From JBDTYT01 sp040005555 (GTDB taxonomy: Bacteria; Actinomycetota; UBA4738; HRBIN12): DNA of 31,488 nt. This document shows positions 16,715 to 23,944 of this stretch, in pieces. Location of the stretch: assembly GCA_040005555.1 (NCBI GenBank), contig JBDTYT010000012.1:1-31488 (forward strand), read 5' to 3'. The position numbers and the translations under genes are program-made. The notes beneath the pieces were generated by a model. That model ran no database searches. It was given only the letters and a program-made list of their open reading frames with translations, and was not told where the DNA came from. Every line of letters begins with the position of its first letter. Position 1 is the first letter of the stretch.

Positions 16715-16742
16715 GGAAGGGGGGCGCGGGCGCCCCCCTTCC
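16715..16742 (-). terminator. Hairpin terminator after the histone-like gene
   Basis: A perfect 12-bp stem (16715-16726 with 16731-16742) with a four-base loop lies 30 bases past the stop of the histone-like gene. On the - strand it is followed by CCACCGTTTCC, only mildly T-rich. It separates that gene from the large glycosyltransferase starting at 16659. Confidence 0.7.
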
Positions 16743-16771
16743 GAAGTGCATCCGAAGCGTCGGAGCGCTCC

Positions 16772-17083
16772 CTACCGCTTCTTCGCGGCCGTCTTGCGCT
16801 TCGCCGGGCTCCGCTTCTTGGCGGTGGTCTTCCGCTTCGCGGTGCTCTTGCGCTTCGCCGGGCTCCGCTTCTTGGCAGTGGTCTTCCGCTTCGCGGTTGA
16901 CCGCTTCCTCGCTGCGGCGCCCTTCTTGGCTGCGGTCTTCCGCTTCGCCGTCGTCCGCTTCCTCGTTGCAGCGCCCTTCTTGGCAGCGGTGGAACGCTTC
17001 GCGCTCGCCCGCTTCCTCGTTGCTGCGCCCTTCTTGGCAGCGGTCTTCCGCTTCGCGGTTGACCTCTTCTTCGCAGGAGACAT
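16772..17083 (-). CDS. Histone H1-like Lys/Ala/Arg repeat protein
   Basis: The 103-residue protein is almost only Lys, Arg, Ala, Thr and Ser. After MSPAKKR it consists of five tandem 18-residue units and a TAAKKR cap. Units 1-3 follow the pattern xTAKRKTAAKKGAATRKR; units 4 and 5 are identical, STAKRKTTAKKRSPAKRK. There is no folded domain such as the HU part of mycobacterial HupB, so this is a free-standing analogue of the H1/HupB tail that should bind DNA or RNA through charge. A consensus AAGGAGGT lies just upstream of the ATG (17081-17083), predicting very high expression. It is 23 bases after the whiB stop on the same strand, so both are probably on one transcript, ending at the hairpin at 16715. 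Confidence 0.88.
   Translation of the reverse strand: MSPAKKRSTAKRKTAAKKGAATRKRASAKRSTAAKKGAATRKRTTAKRKTAAKKGAAARKRSTAKRKTTAKKRSPAKRKSTAKRKTTAKKRSPAKRKTAAKKR
16793..17062 (-). repeat. Five tandem 54-bp coding repeats
   Basis: Residues 8-97 of the histone-like protein are encoded by five 54-bp units. The two at the 3' end of the gene encode the same 18 residues and are nearly identical in DNA, which suggests recent duplication and possible copy-number variation between strains. Confidence 0.85.
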
Positions 17084-17106
17084 CGGTTACCTCCTTCCTA
17101 CTGGTC

Positions 17107-17334
17107 TCAAGACGCCATGCGTTTCAGGCGTCGCCGTTCCCGTTCGCTCATGGCGCCCCACACCCCGTAGCGCTCGTCGCGACGAAGGGCGTAGTTCAGG
17201 CATTCGATGCGGACGGGACAATCTGCGCAGATCCGCTTCGCCTCCCTCGATGACCCTCCCTTCTCGGGGAAGAAGATCTCGGGATCGTGTTCTCGGCACC
17301 GCGCTCGCTCTTGCCATGGGATGTAGTGATGCAC
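17107..17334 (-). CDS. whiB: WhiB-family iron-sulfur transcription factor (WhiB2-like position)
   Basis: The 75-residue protein has the four WhiB cysteines that hold a [4Fe-4S] cluster: C13, C36, C39 and C45 (CxxC-x5-C), then the YGVWGAMSERERR turn and a basic tail for DNA contact. The usual GVWGG turn is GVWGA here. WhiB proteins act by binding the primary sigma factor. The start is GTG (17332-17334) after GGGGGAG. Its place next to the F420 genes matches whiB2 (Rv3260c, essential for septation) beside fbiA-fbiB in M. tuberculosis, so I infer a WhiB2/WhiB-type cell-division role, without proof. It has its own promoter (17366-17395) overlapped by a 20-bp palindrome. Confidence 0.93.
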   Translation of the reverse strand: MHHYIPWQERARCREHDPEIFFPEKGGSSREAKRICADCPVRIECLNYALRRDERYGVWGAMSERERRRLKRMAS

Positions 17335-17349
17335 CGCGCTCTCCCCCTC

Positions 17350-17395
17350 GAATCACACGCGTGTGATTCTGAGGGATGATCACCCCGTTTGACAA
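17350..17395 (-). promoter_or_regulatory. whiB promoter with a 20-bp palindromic operator candidate
   Basis: On the - strand TTGTCA (17390-17395), an 18-base spacer and CAGAAT (17366-17371) form a promoter with start expected near 17359, giving a leader of about 25 bases that carries the ribosome-binding site. The perfect palindrome GAATCACACGCGTGTGATTC (17350-17369) covers the end of the -10 and the start point. A dimeric repressor there would block initiation. The half site TCACA is the E. coli CRP half in the opposite arrangement, so I do not assign it to CRP. Confidence 0.6.
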
Positions 17396-17495
17396 GAGGG
17401 AATCTGAGATCTTTGCACCTCCGTGTACGTGTCCCTGATCAATCGTCTACCAGGGCCGTCTCGGGTTGCAAGACATTGCATGCAGAAATTCTCCG

Positions 17496-17534
17496 GTCAA
17501 GCTGCTTGACGACATCCGTCAAGGTGGTTGACGG
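17496..17534. promoter_or_regulatory. Two spaced GTCAA-N5-TTGAC palindromes
   Basis: The first is GTCAAGCTGCTTGAC (17496-17510), a perfect 15-bp palindrome; the second is CCGTCAAGGTGGTTGACGG (17516-17534), with seven-base arms. Their centres are 22 bp apart, about two helix turns, so two dimers would bind the same face. They lie between the fbiC stop (17556) and the whiB promoter. The rest of 17396-17555 shows nothing else clear, apart from a TGCATGCA near 17478. Confidence 0.55.
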
Positions 17535-17555
17535 AATGAGGTGGTGCGGGCGTGC

Positions 17556-20087
17556 TCAGTCCCAGAGCGCCGTCGCGAGACCCTCGAGGTGCGTTTCACG
17601 TGATGATCCGAACCCGTTGCGCTGCACGCGTCCATATGTCGTCGTGCGCTCCACAGGGATGCGATCGATGGCGTGGATGGCCGAGTGGAACTGATACGGC
17701 CGCATGCGGATCCCCCATTCGGCCCCGGCCATGCGGCTGATGGTTTCTTCCATCAATGTGCCACCGAAATCGTTCGCGCCACCTTGCAGGATGACCTGAC
17801 AGGCCTCGACCCCCATCTTCACCCACGACACCTGAACGTTGTGGATAACTCCGTCGAGCAAGATCCTCGCCACCGCGTGCATCCGACGGTTGTCCTCGAA
17901 CGTGGCACCGGGGCGCGCACGGCCCGCGAGGTAGATCGGAGCGTTCTGGTGGACGAACGACAACGGGACGAACTCGGTGAACCCTCCCGTTTCGAGTTGG
18001 ATCCGAGCGAGACGACGGATGTGGAAAACCCAGTGCGGAGGCGCGTCGACGTGACCGTACATGATCGTCGAGGACGAGCGGATGCCCAGGTCGTGGGCCG
18101 TTTTCACGATCTCCTCCCACGTGTCGGCGGGGAGCTTGCCTTTCGTCAATATCCACCGGACATCGTCGTCGAGGATCTCCGCGGCGGTGCCCGGGATCGA
18201 CCCCAACCCGCGCGAACGACACTCGGTGAGGAACTCGCGGAACGAGATGCCGAGCTTCGAGCTGCCGTTCAAGACCTCCATGGGGCTGAACGCGTGGATG
18301 TGGATATCCGGAACGCGGGCCTTCACGGCATCGAGGAGATCGAAGTAGAAGGTTCCCGGGAGGTCGGGATGGATACCACCCTGCATGCACACCTCCGTCG
18401 CCCCCTGCTCCCACGCCTCCTCGGCCCGGTCGGCTACCTCCGAAAGCGTCAGGGTGTAGGACTCGGGGTCGACCTCGCGCTGCGCGAAGGCGCAGAAGCG
18501 GCATCCGACGTAGCACACGTTCGTGAAGTTGATGTTGCGGTTCACGACGTAGGTGACGTCATCGCCCACCGCTTCACGACGCAGGTCGTCCGCGACCCGG
18601 CAGAGCGCCTCGAGCGCCGGTCCCTCGGCCCGGAACAGCGCGAGCGCCTGGTCGTCCGTGATCGGCCGATGACGTTCTGCCGCGCGCAGCGCCACCTTGA
18701 TGTCGGCATCGAGGCGTTCGGCGCTCACCTGCTGATCGGCCCATCGGCGCGTCACGTCGTTCTCGAGCAGATCGAGGTCGCCGTACACGGCGGCCGCATC
18801 CTCGCGGAGTCCCGCGGCCGGGCCCTTCGCGAACGTGAGAGCGATCTGCCGCGGCTTCCAGACCACGTCGGGGTCCTGCCACGCGATCGGTCGCGCCAGC
18901 GTGTCCGGCGCCGCCAGACCGTCCTCGCCCATCAGCGCCGCGACCGGTGCGCGCATCTTGCCGGCGAGGTAGGGGTCGGGCCGAAGCGCGAACTCCGGAT
19001 AGATGGTGAGCCGCTCTCGGAGCTCGAGACCGCGCTCGGCGGTGCGGGCAGCCAGGGTCTGGATCTGCGGCCACGGACGCTCGGGATTCACGTGGTCGGG
19101 CGTGAGCGGCGACACCCCACCCCAGTCGTCGATCCCGGCGTCGAGCAGGCGCAACTGCTGCTCGGGCTCGGACAGGTTCGGGGGAGCCTGGAGGTGCGTC
19201 CGTGGGCCGAGCACGACCCGCGCAGCGGCCACCACGGCAAGGAACTCCTCCTCATAGGGCTCGGTGGCGGCGTGCATGGCCGTGCCGGGCTTGGCTCGGA
19301 AGTTCTGGATGATCACCTCTTGGATGTGCCGGTACCGGCGGTGCGCCTCGCGGATCGCGAGGAGCGACTCGGCCCGCTCGCGCGGGGTCTCGCCGATCCC
19401 GACGAGGATGCCCGTCGTGAACGGGATGGCCAGGCGCCCGGCGTCCTCGATCGTGCGCAGACGCACCGACGGCACCTTGTCCGGTGACCCGAAGTGCGGT
19501 CCCCCCTTCTCGGACAGTCTGGCGGAGGACGTCTCGAGCATCAGCCCCATCGAGGGGGCGACGTGCTTCAGGCGCGCCATCTCGTCCCACGTCATCACTC
19601 CGGGGTTGAGGTGGGGAAGCAGGCCGGTCTGCTCGATCACCGCGATGGCCATCGCGCGCACGTAGTCGAGCGTGGAGGCGTACCCACGGTCGGCGAGCCA
19701 ATCGCGCGCGACCGGGTAGCGCTCCTCGGGCTTGTCGCCCAAGGTGAACAGCGCCTCCTTGCATCCGAGCTGCCGTCCGGCCTCGGCCAGGGCGACGACG
19801 TCCTCCGGCGACAGGAAGGGCGCCTCGAGCTTGGCCGGCGGTTTCGCGAACGTGCAGTAATGGCAGTGGTCACGACACAGCATCGTGAGCGGGATGAAGA
19901 CCTTGCGCGAGTACGTGATCGTCGAGCCGTGACCGAGATCTCGCAGGCGCCCCGCAACGGCCATGAGCTGCTCGAGATCCAGGCCCCGAGCGACGAGAAG
20001 CGCCTCGACCTCGTCCACCGAGAGCGCCTTGCCGGCCTCCGCGCGCGCGAGCGCCCGACGGGTCCGCTGGGAGGTGGCGTCGGCCAT
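17556..20087 (-). CDS. fbiC: Fo synthase FbiC (CofG-CofH fusion)
   Basis: FbiC makes Fo, the deazaflavin chromophore of F420, from tyrosine and 5-amino-6-ribitylaminouracil with two radical-SAM domains. The N-terminal CofG half has the cluster motif C71-x3-C75-x2-C78 (CRDHCHYC); the CofH half has C525-x3-C529-x2-C532 (CYVGCRFC). The 843-residue length equals known fused FbiC. I start it at the ATG 20085-20087 (MADATSQRTRR); the open frame extends 62 codons further but that part runs through fbiA on the other strand and looks unlike the family. It starts 28 bp from divergent fbiA, with a TACGCT -10 eight bases before the ATG, so it is probably translated with almost no leader. Confidence 0.97.
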   Translation of the reverse strand: MADATSQRTRRALARAEAGKALSVDEVEALLVARGLDLEQLMAVAGRLRDLGHGSTITYSRKVFIPLTMLCRDHCHYCTFAKPPAKLEAPFLSPEDVVALAEAGRQLGCKEALFTLGDKPEERYPVARDWLADRGYASTLDYVRAMAIAVIEQTGLLPHLNPGVMTWDEMARLKHVAPSMGLMLETSSARLSEKGGPHFGSPDKVPSVRLRTIEDAGRLAIPFTTGILVGIGETPRERAESLLAIREAHRRYRHIQEVIIQNFRAKPGTAMHAATEPYEEEFLAVVAAARVVLGPRTHLQAPPNLSEPEQQLRLLDAGIDDWGGVSPLTPDHVNPERPWPQIQTLAARTAERGLELRERLTIYPEFALRPDPYLAGKMRAPVAALMGEDGLAAPDTLARPIAWQDPDVVWKPRQIALTFAKGPAAGLREDAAAVYGDLDLLENDVTRRWADQQVSAERLDADIKVALRAAERHRPITDDQALALFRAEGPALEALCRVADDLRREAVGDDVTYVVNRNINFTNVCYVGCRFCAFAQREVDPESYTLTLSEVADRAEEAWEQGATEVCMQGGIHPDLPGTFYFDLLDAVKARVPDIHIHAFSPMEVLNGSSKLGISFREFLTECRSRGLGSIPGTAAEILDDDVRWILTKGKLPADTWEEIVKTAHDLGIRSSSTIMYGHVDAPPHWVFHIRRLARIQLETGGFTEFVPLSFVHQNAPIYLAGRARPGATFEDNRRMHAVARILLDGVIHNVQVSWVKMGVEACQVILQGGANDFGGTLMEETISRMAGAEWGIRMRPYQFHSAIHAIDRIPVERTTTYGRVQRNGFGSSRETHLEGLATALWD

Positions 20088-20115
20088 ACGCGGCGAGCGT
20101 ACTACGCTCTCGTGC
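20088..20115. promoter_or_regulatory. Divergent, apparently leaderless promoter pair for fbiC and fbiA
   Basis: The whole gap is 28 bp. TACGCT lies at 20103-20108 on the + strand, seven bases before the fbiA ATG, and again on the - strand at 20096-20101, eight bases before the fbiC ATG. Together they form the 15-bp palindrome GAGCGTACTACGCTC (20095-20109). Neither gene has room for a ribosome-binding site outside the other. No good -35 hexamer is seen; any would lie in the opposing coding region. Confidence 0.6.
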
Positions 20116-21057
20116 ATGCACGTGACGGCGCTCGCCGGCGGGATCGGCGCAGGCAAGTTCCTGCGCGGCCTGGTTCGGGTGGTGGCACCGACGGGAGTCA
20201 CGGTCATCGTGAACACCGCAGACGACATCCGGATGCATGGGCTACACGTCTCACCGGACGTCGATTCGGTCACCTACTGGCTCGGCGACGCGTTCGACCG
20301 CGAGCGTGGTTGGGGCCGCCGCGACGAGACCTTCCGGGCCACGGAGGAGCTCCGTCGTCTCGACGCGGACGCCGCGTGGTTCAGCCTCGGCGACCTCGAT
20401 CTCGCCACCCATCTGTTCCGAACCCACCTCCTCGCCGAGGGTCGCACGCTCTCCGACGTCACGACTCGGGTCGCCGCTCGCTTCGGCGTGGCCTCGCGGA
20501 TCCTTCCGATGTCCGATGATGCGGTCACCACGCGCATCACCGCCGTCGCGCTCGGGCGAGAGCTCGACCTGCACTTCCAGGAGTACTGGGTGCAACGCCA
20601 TGCGCAGGACGAGGTGAAGGCGGTCCGCTACGAGGGCGTCGAGCGCGCCGCGCCGGCCCCTGGGGTCCTCGAGGCCATCGGCTCAGCGGAGGCGATCGTC
20701 ATCTGCCCGTCGAACCCGGTGGCGTCGATCGGGCCGATCCTCGCGGTGCCGGGGATCCGCGAGGCGATCCGCGCTCGGCGCGAGCGCGTGGTGGGCGTGA
20801 GCGGCATCGTCGGGGGCGCTCCCCTCGCCGGCATGGCCGACAAGCTCATGCCGGTGGCCGGCGTCGAGGTGACCGCCGCGGGCGCCGCAGACTGCTACCG
20901 AGGTCTCCTCGCCGGATGGGTGATCGACGAGGTCGACCGCGACCTCGGACCTAGGATCGAGGCGACCGGCGTCCGCGTCGCCGTGACCGACACGATCATG
21001 ACCGACGACGCGAAGGCGGAGGCATTAGCGCGGACGGCGTTGGGAGTGCTGCCGTGA
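20116..21057 (+). CDS. fbiA: 2-phospho-L-lactate/PEP transferase FbiA (CofD)
   Basis: The enzyme joins the phosphoenolpyruvate- or lactate-derived unit of an activated GPP donor to Fo, giving (dehydro-)F420-0. The 313-residue product has the N-terminal GGIGAGKFLRGL loop (8-19), NTADDIRMHGLHVSPDVDSVTYWL for Fo and metal binding, and CPSNPVASIGPIL further on, all family signatures. I use the ATG at 20116-20118 because homology begins right there; the open frame extending upstream runs through fbiC. No ribosome-binding site is visible, fitting leaderless translation. Its stop overlaps the fbiB GTG start as GTGA. FbiD/CofC, which makes the donor, is not in the window. Confidence 0.96.
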   Translation: MHVTALAGGIGAGKFLRGLVRVVAPTGVTVIVNTADDIRMHGLHVSPDVDSVTYWLGDAFDRERGWGRRDETFRATEELRRLDADAAWFSLGDLDLATHLFRTHLLAEGRTLSDVTTRVAARFGVASRILPMSDDAVTTRITAVALGRELDLHFQEYWVQRHAQDEVKAVRYEGVERAAPAPGVLEAIGSAEAIVICPSNPVASIGPILAVPGIREAIRARRERVVGVSGIVGGAPLAGMADKLMPVAGVEVTAAGAADCYRGLLAGWVIDEVDRDLGPRIEATGVRVAVTDTIMTDDAKAEALARTALGVLP

Positions 21058-22343
21058 GCGTCGAGCTCATCGCCGTCGAGGGCCTCCCCGAGATCCGCCC
21101 CGGAGACGACCTCGTGGGGCTGCTCGGGCCGAGCCTCGACGCGCTGGGCGTCCGTGACGGCGACGTCGTCGCCGTGACGCAGAAGATCGTCTCGAAGGCC
21201 GAGGGCCGCGTGGTCCCGGACGAGGGCGAGGGTCGGACCTCGTGGATCGAGCGTGAAACCCGTCGGGTCGTCGCCCGCCGAGGCGACCTCGTCATCTCCG
21301 AGACGCGTCACGGATTCGTGTGCGCGAACGCGGGGGTGGACGCCTCGAACGTCCCCGAGGGGTTCGTGACGCTGCTGCCCGAGGACCCAGATGGTTCGGC
21401 GGAACGCCTCCGCTCGGGGCTCGAGGAGCAGCTCGGCGTGGCGATCGCGGTGGTGATCACCGACACGTTCGGACGGGTCTGGCGTCGAGGGCTGGTGAAC
21501 GTGGCGATCGGCTGCGCGGGTCTCCCCTCGATCGTTGACCTCCGCGGGACCACGGATCACGAGGGCAAGCTGCTCGAGGCGACGATGGTGGCGCTCGCCG
21601 ACGAGGTGGCGGCAGCGAGTGGACTGGTGATGGCCAAGACCGCGCACGTCCCCGTTGCCGTCGTCCGGGGGGTCGCGGCGGAGGCGCCCCCCTCGCCGGC
21701 CTCCGAGCTGGTTCGTCCGCCGGAGGAGGACATGTTCCGCGAGTCCCCGTTGCTCTCGGTCTCGGCGCGGCGCACGATCCGAGCGTTCGGCGATGGTGAC
21801 GTTCCGCGCGAGGTCGTCGAGGAGGCCGTCCGAGCCGGGTGCACCGCACCGGCTCCGCACCACACGCGTCCGTGGCGGTTCACCGCGCTCATGAGCCCTA
21901 CAGCCAAACGATCGCTCTTGGGAGCCATGGCCGAGGCATGGCGAGCGGACCTCCTGGGCGACGGCACGCCGGAGGAGACGATCGGGCGCCGCCTGTCGAA
22001 GAGCGACGCGGTGCTCGGCGCGGCGCCCGTGCTCATCGTCCCGTGGGTGACGTTCGCGGGTTCGCATCACTACGGCGACCTCGAGCGGGCGCACGCGGAA
22101 CGAGAGATGTTCCTGCTCTCGGCGGGAGCCGCGATCCAGAACCTGCTGCTCGCCTTGCACGCGCAGGGTGTGGCGTCGTGCTGGATCTCATCGACGCTGT
22201 TCTGCCAGGAGGAGACGCGGTCGGTGCTCGGGATGAGCGATGAGTGGTTCGCGCTCGGCGTGGTCGCCGCGGGACCGATGCCGGCGGGGGCCGCGCACGC
22301 GCGGACCCCGCTCGATCTCTCCGAGTTCCTGCGGGTGGTCTAG
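21054..22343 (+). CDS. fbiB: F420 gamma-glutamyl ligase/dehydro-F420 reductase FbiB
   Basis: The 429-residue fusion has an N-terminal CofE domain (about 1-235; TQKIVSKAEGR, then ITDTFGRVWRRGLVNVAIGCAG), which adds glutamates to F420-0 with GTP, and a C-terminal FMN nitroreductase-fold domain (about 240-429; SARRTIRAFGDGDVPREVVEEAVRAGCTAPAPHHTRPWRF), which reduces dehydro-F420. This full-length layout is the actinobacterial type, so the organism probably uses the dehydro-F420 route. The start is GTG at 21054, overlapping the fbiA stop. The gene runs convergently into the NCS2 permease with only 16 bp between stops and no hairpin there. Confidence 0.96.
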   Translation: MSVELIAVEGLPEIRPGDDLVGLLGPSLDALGVRDGDVVAVTQKIVSKAEGRVVPDEGEGRTSWIERETRRVVARRGDLVISETRHGFVCANAGVDASNVPEGFVTLLPEDPDGSAERLRSGLEEQLGVAIAVVITDTFGRVWRRGLVNVAIGCAGLPSIVDLRGTTDHEGKLLEATMVALADEVAAASGLVMAKTAHVPVAVVRGVAAEAPPSPASELVRPPEEDMFRESPLLSVSARRTIRAFGDGDVPREVVEEAVRAGCTAPAPHHTRPWRFTALMSPTAKRSLLGAMAEAWRADLLGDGTPEETIGRRLSKSDAVLGAAPVLIVPWVTFAGSHHYGDLERAHAEREMFLLSAGAAIQNLLLALHAQGVASCWISSTLFCQEETRSVLGMSDEWFALGVVAAGPMPAGAAHARTPLDLSEFLRVV

Positions 22344-22359
22344 ACCCGCGCGCTCCCGC

Positions 22360-23739
22360 TCACACGACCCCGTGCACGAAGTACCAGGCGAAGATCGCCG
22401 AGACCAGGTACATGAGCGGGTGCACGTCCCTCGCCTTTCCCCGCAAGACCGCGATCACGGTGTAGGAGACGAACCCCGCCCCGACACCGTTCGTGATCGA
22501 GTAGGTGAACGGCATCATCACGATCGTGAGGAGCGCCGGGATGCCGATCCCCGGGTCGGCCCAATCGATCTCCTTGACGATCCGCATCATGAAGTAGCCC
22601 ACGATCACGAGCGCCGGCGCCGTCGCCTCGGGCGGTATGACTCCTGCGATCGGTGAGAAGAACATGGCGAGCAGGAACAGCACGCCCGTCGTGACCGCCG
22701 TGAGGCCGGTCCGTCCGCCGTCGGAGACGCCCGAGGCGCTCTCGATAAAGGTCGTGTTCGACGACGAAGAGGTGAGCCCTCCGGCCACCGCGGCGAGCGA
22801 GTCGACCAGCAGGACTCGGTTCATCCCCGGCAGCCGGCCCTCCCTGTCCAGGAGCCCCGCCTCGCCCCCGATGCCGATGACGGTCCCCATCGTGTCGAAG
22901 AAGTCGGAGAGCATCACCGAGATGACGATGGCGAGCGCCGTCCAGAAACCGAGCGCCGAGATGAACCCGAACGAGAACTTCCCCACCAGGGCGAACTCGG
23001 GCGCCGCGACCACCTTCGACGGGATCGCCGCGATGCCGTTGGCCCAGATGGCCTTGTCGGCGATCTCGTTCACGATGGTCGCGAAGACGGTCGACACCAA
23101 GATCCCGATCAACAAGGCGCCTCGCATCCTGCGAGCGACGAGCGCCCCCGTGATGGCAAGACCCACTACGAACACCGCGACCGTCCACTTCGTGAGCTCG
23201 GGAGCCAGTGAGAGCGGCGTCGGCCCCTTGTTCGTGACCACACCCGCGTTCACGAGTCCGATGAGCGCGATGAAGGCGCCGATGCCGATCCCGATCGCGC
23301 GCTTGAGGTCCATGGGGATCGCGTTGAGGATCGCCTCGCGCACACCGGTGAGGACGAGGATCGTGATGAGGACGCCCTCGGCCACGATCACCCCCATCGC
23401 CTCGGGGAACGACAGCTTGTCGGCGCCGACCAGGGTGAAGGCAACGAACGCGTTGAGCCCGAGCCCCGCGGCGAGCGCGAAGGGGTAGTTCGCGATCAGA
23501 CCCATCGCGATCGTCATGACGCCCGCGGCGAGCGCGGTAACGGTCAGGACCTGACCGAACGGCAGGCCCGCGCCGCCGAGTCCGAGGATCGACGGGTTCA
23601 CGAACAAGATGTAGGCCATCGTCAGCCAGGTCGTGACCCCGGCCAAGATCTCGGTCCGTACGGTCGATCCGCGCTCGGTGACCTTGAAGAACCGGTCGAG
23701 CCCACCGGAGGTCCTCTGCGCTGTCTCCGTCTTCGCCAT
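22360..23739 (-). CDS. NCS2/AzgA-type purine base permease
   Basis: The 459-residue membrane protein matches the AzgA/PbuG branch of NCS2 permeases, proton symporters for adenine, guanine or hypoxanthine. Family features include GLDRFFKVTERGSTVRTEILAGVTTWLTMAYILFVNP at the start (residues about 12-48), LGLNAFVAF, SDFFDTMGT and the TTFIES stretch, within about 12-14 hydrophobic spans. I start it at the ATG 23737-23739 with AAGGGGGG upstream; the longer frame adds a non-family leader and overlaps the promoter. It has a clear promoter of its own. With PNP and S-adenosylhomocysteine hydrolase in the window it fits purine salvage, though it is not linked to them. Confidence 0.94.
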   Translation of the reverse strand: MAKTETAQRTSGGLDRFFKVTERGSTVRTEILAGVTTWLTMAYILFVNPSILGLGGAGLPFGQVLTVTALAAGVMTIAMGLIANYPFALAAGLGLNAFVAFTLVGADKLSFPEAMGVIVAEGVLITILVLTGVREAILNAIPMDLKRAIGIGIGAFIALIGLVNAGVVTNKGPTPLSLAPELTKWTVAVFVVGLAITGALVARRMRGALLIGILVSTVFATIVNEIADKAIWANGIAAIPSKVVAAPEFALVGKFSFGFISALGFWTALAIVISVMLSDFFDTMGTVIGIGGEAGLLDREGRLPGMNRVLLVDSLAAVAGGLTSSSSNTTFIESASGVSDGGRTGLTAVTTGVLFLLAMFFSPIAGVIPPEATAPALVIVGYFMMRIVKEIDWADPGIGIPALLTIVMMPFTYSITNGVGAGFVSYTVIAVLRGKARDVHPLMYLVSAIFAWYFVHGVV

Positions 23740-23808
23740 GACGCCCCCCCTTCTGCGTCGCTGCGCACCCGGGCCGCGCGGTCCGAGCGCTTCGGGGAAG
23801 GCGGCCGA

Positions 23809-23837
23809 AGCATAGGGAGCCGCTGCCTCGGGCGCAA
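23809..23837 (-). promoter_or_regulatory. Promoter of the purine permease gene
   Basis: On the - strand TTGCGC (23832-23837), a 17-base spacer and TATGCT (23809-23814) give a good housekeeping-type promoter with a leader of about 60 bases. That leader is too short for a purine riboswitch. On the other strand TATCCT at 23867-23872 may be the -10 of the three-gene operon starting at 23945, but no -35 is clear. The remaining gap 23740-23944 shows no other signal. Confidence 0.45.
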
Positions 23838-23944
23838 CGGTTCGGGCCATGGGGCCTTCCTCCCGATATCCTGGGAAGCCCGCGACGAACCCGCGGACCA
23901 AGCTCGGCGAACCACTCCGAACGACGGGCAGACGGAAGGAAGCG

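Noticed and set aside
16713..17366. 217-codon + strand frame of Phe/Leu/Ala repeats opposite the histone-like gene
   Set aside because: It is the complement of the Lys/Arg/Ala repeats; the - strand gene has a consensus ribosome-binding site and terminator.
17350..17369. CRP site at the whiB promoter
   Set aside because: The half sites are in the reverse order (TCACA then TGTGA, four bases apart) compared with TGTGA-N6-TCACA.
17673..19487. 604-codon + strand open frame opposite fbiC
   Set aside because: Mirror frame of the conserved FbiC sequence, without independent features.
20088..20273. 62-residue N-terminal extension of FbiC
   Set aside because: It lies on fbiA coding sequence, looks unlike the family, and the ATG at 20087 gives the standard length.
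23740..23808. Possible purine riboswitch before the NCS2 permease
   Set aside because: The leader is only about 60 bases and shows no purine-aptamer core.
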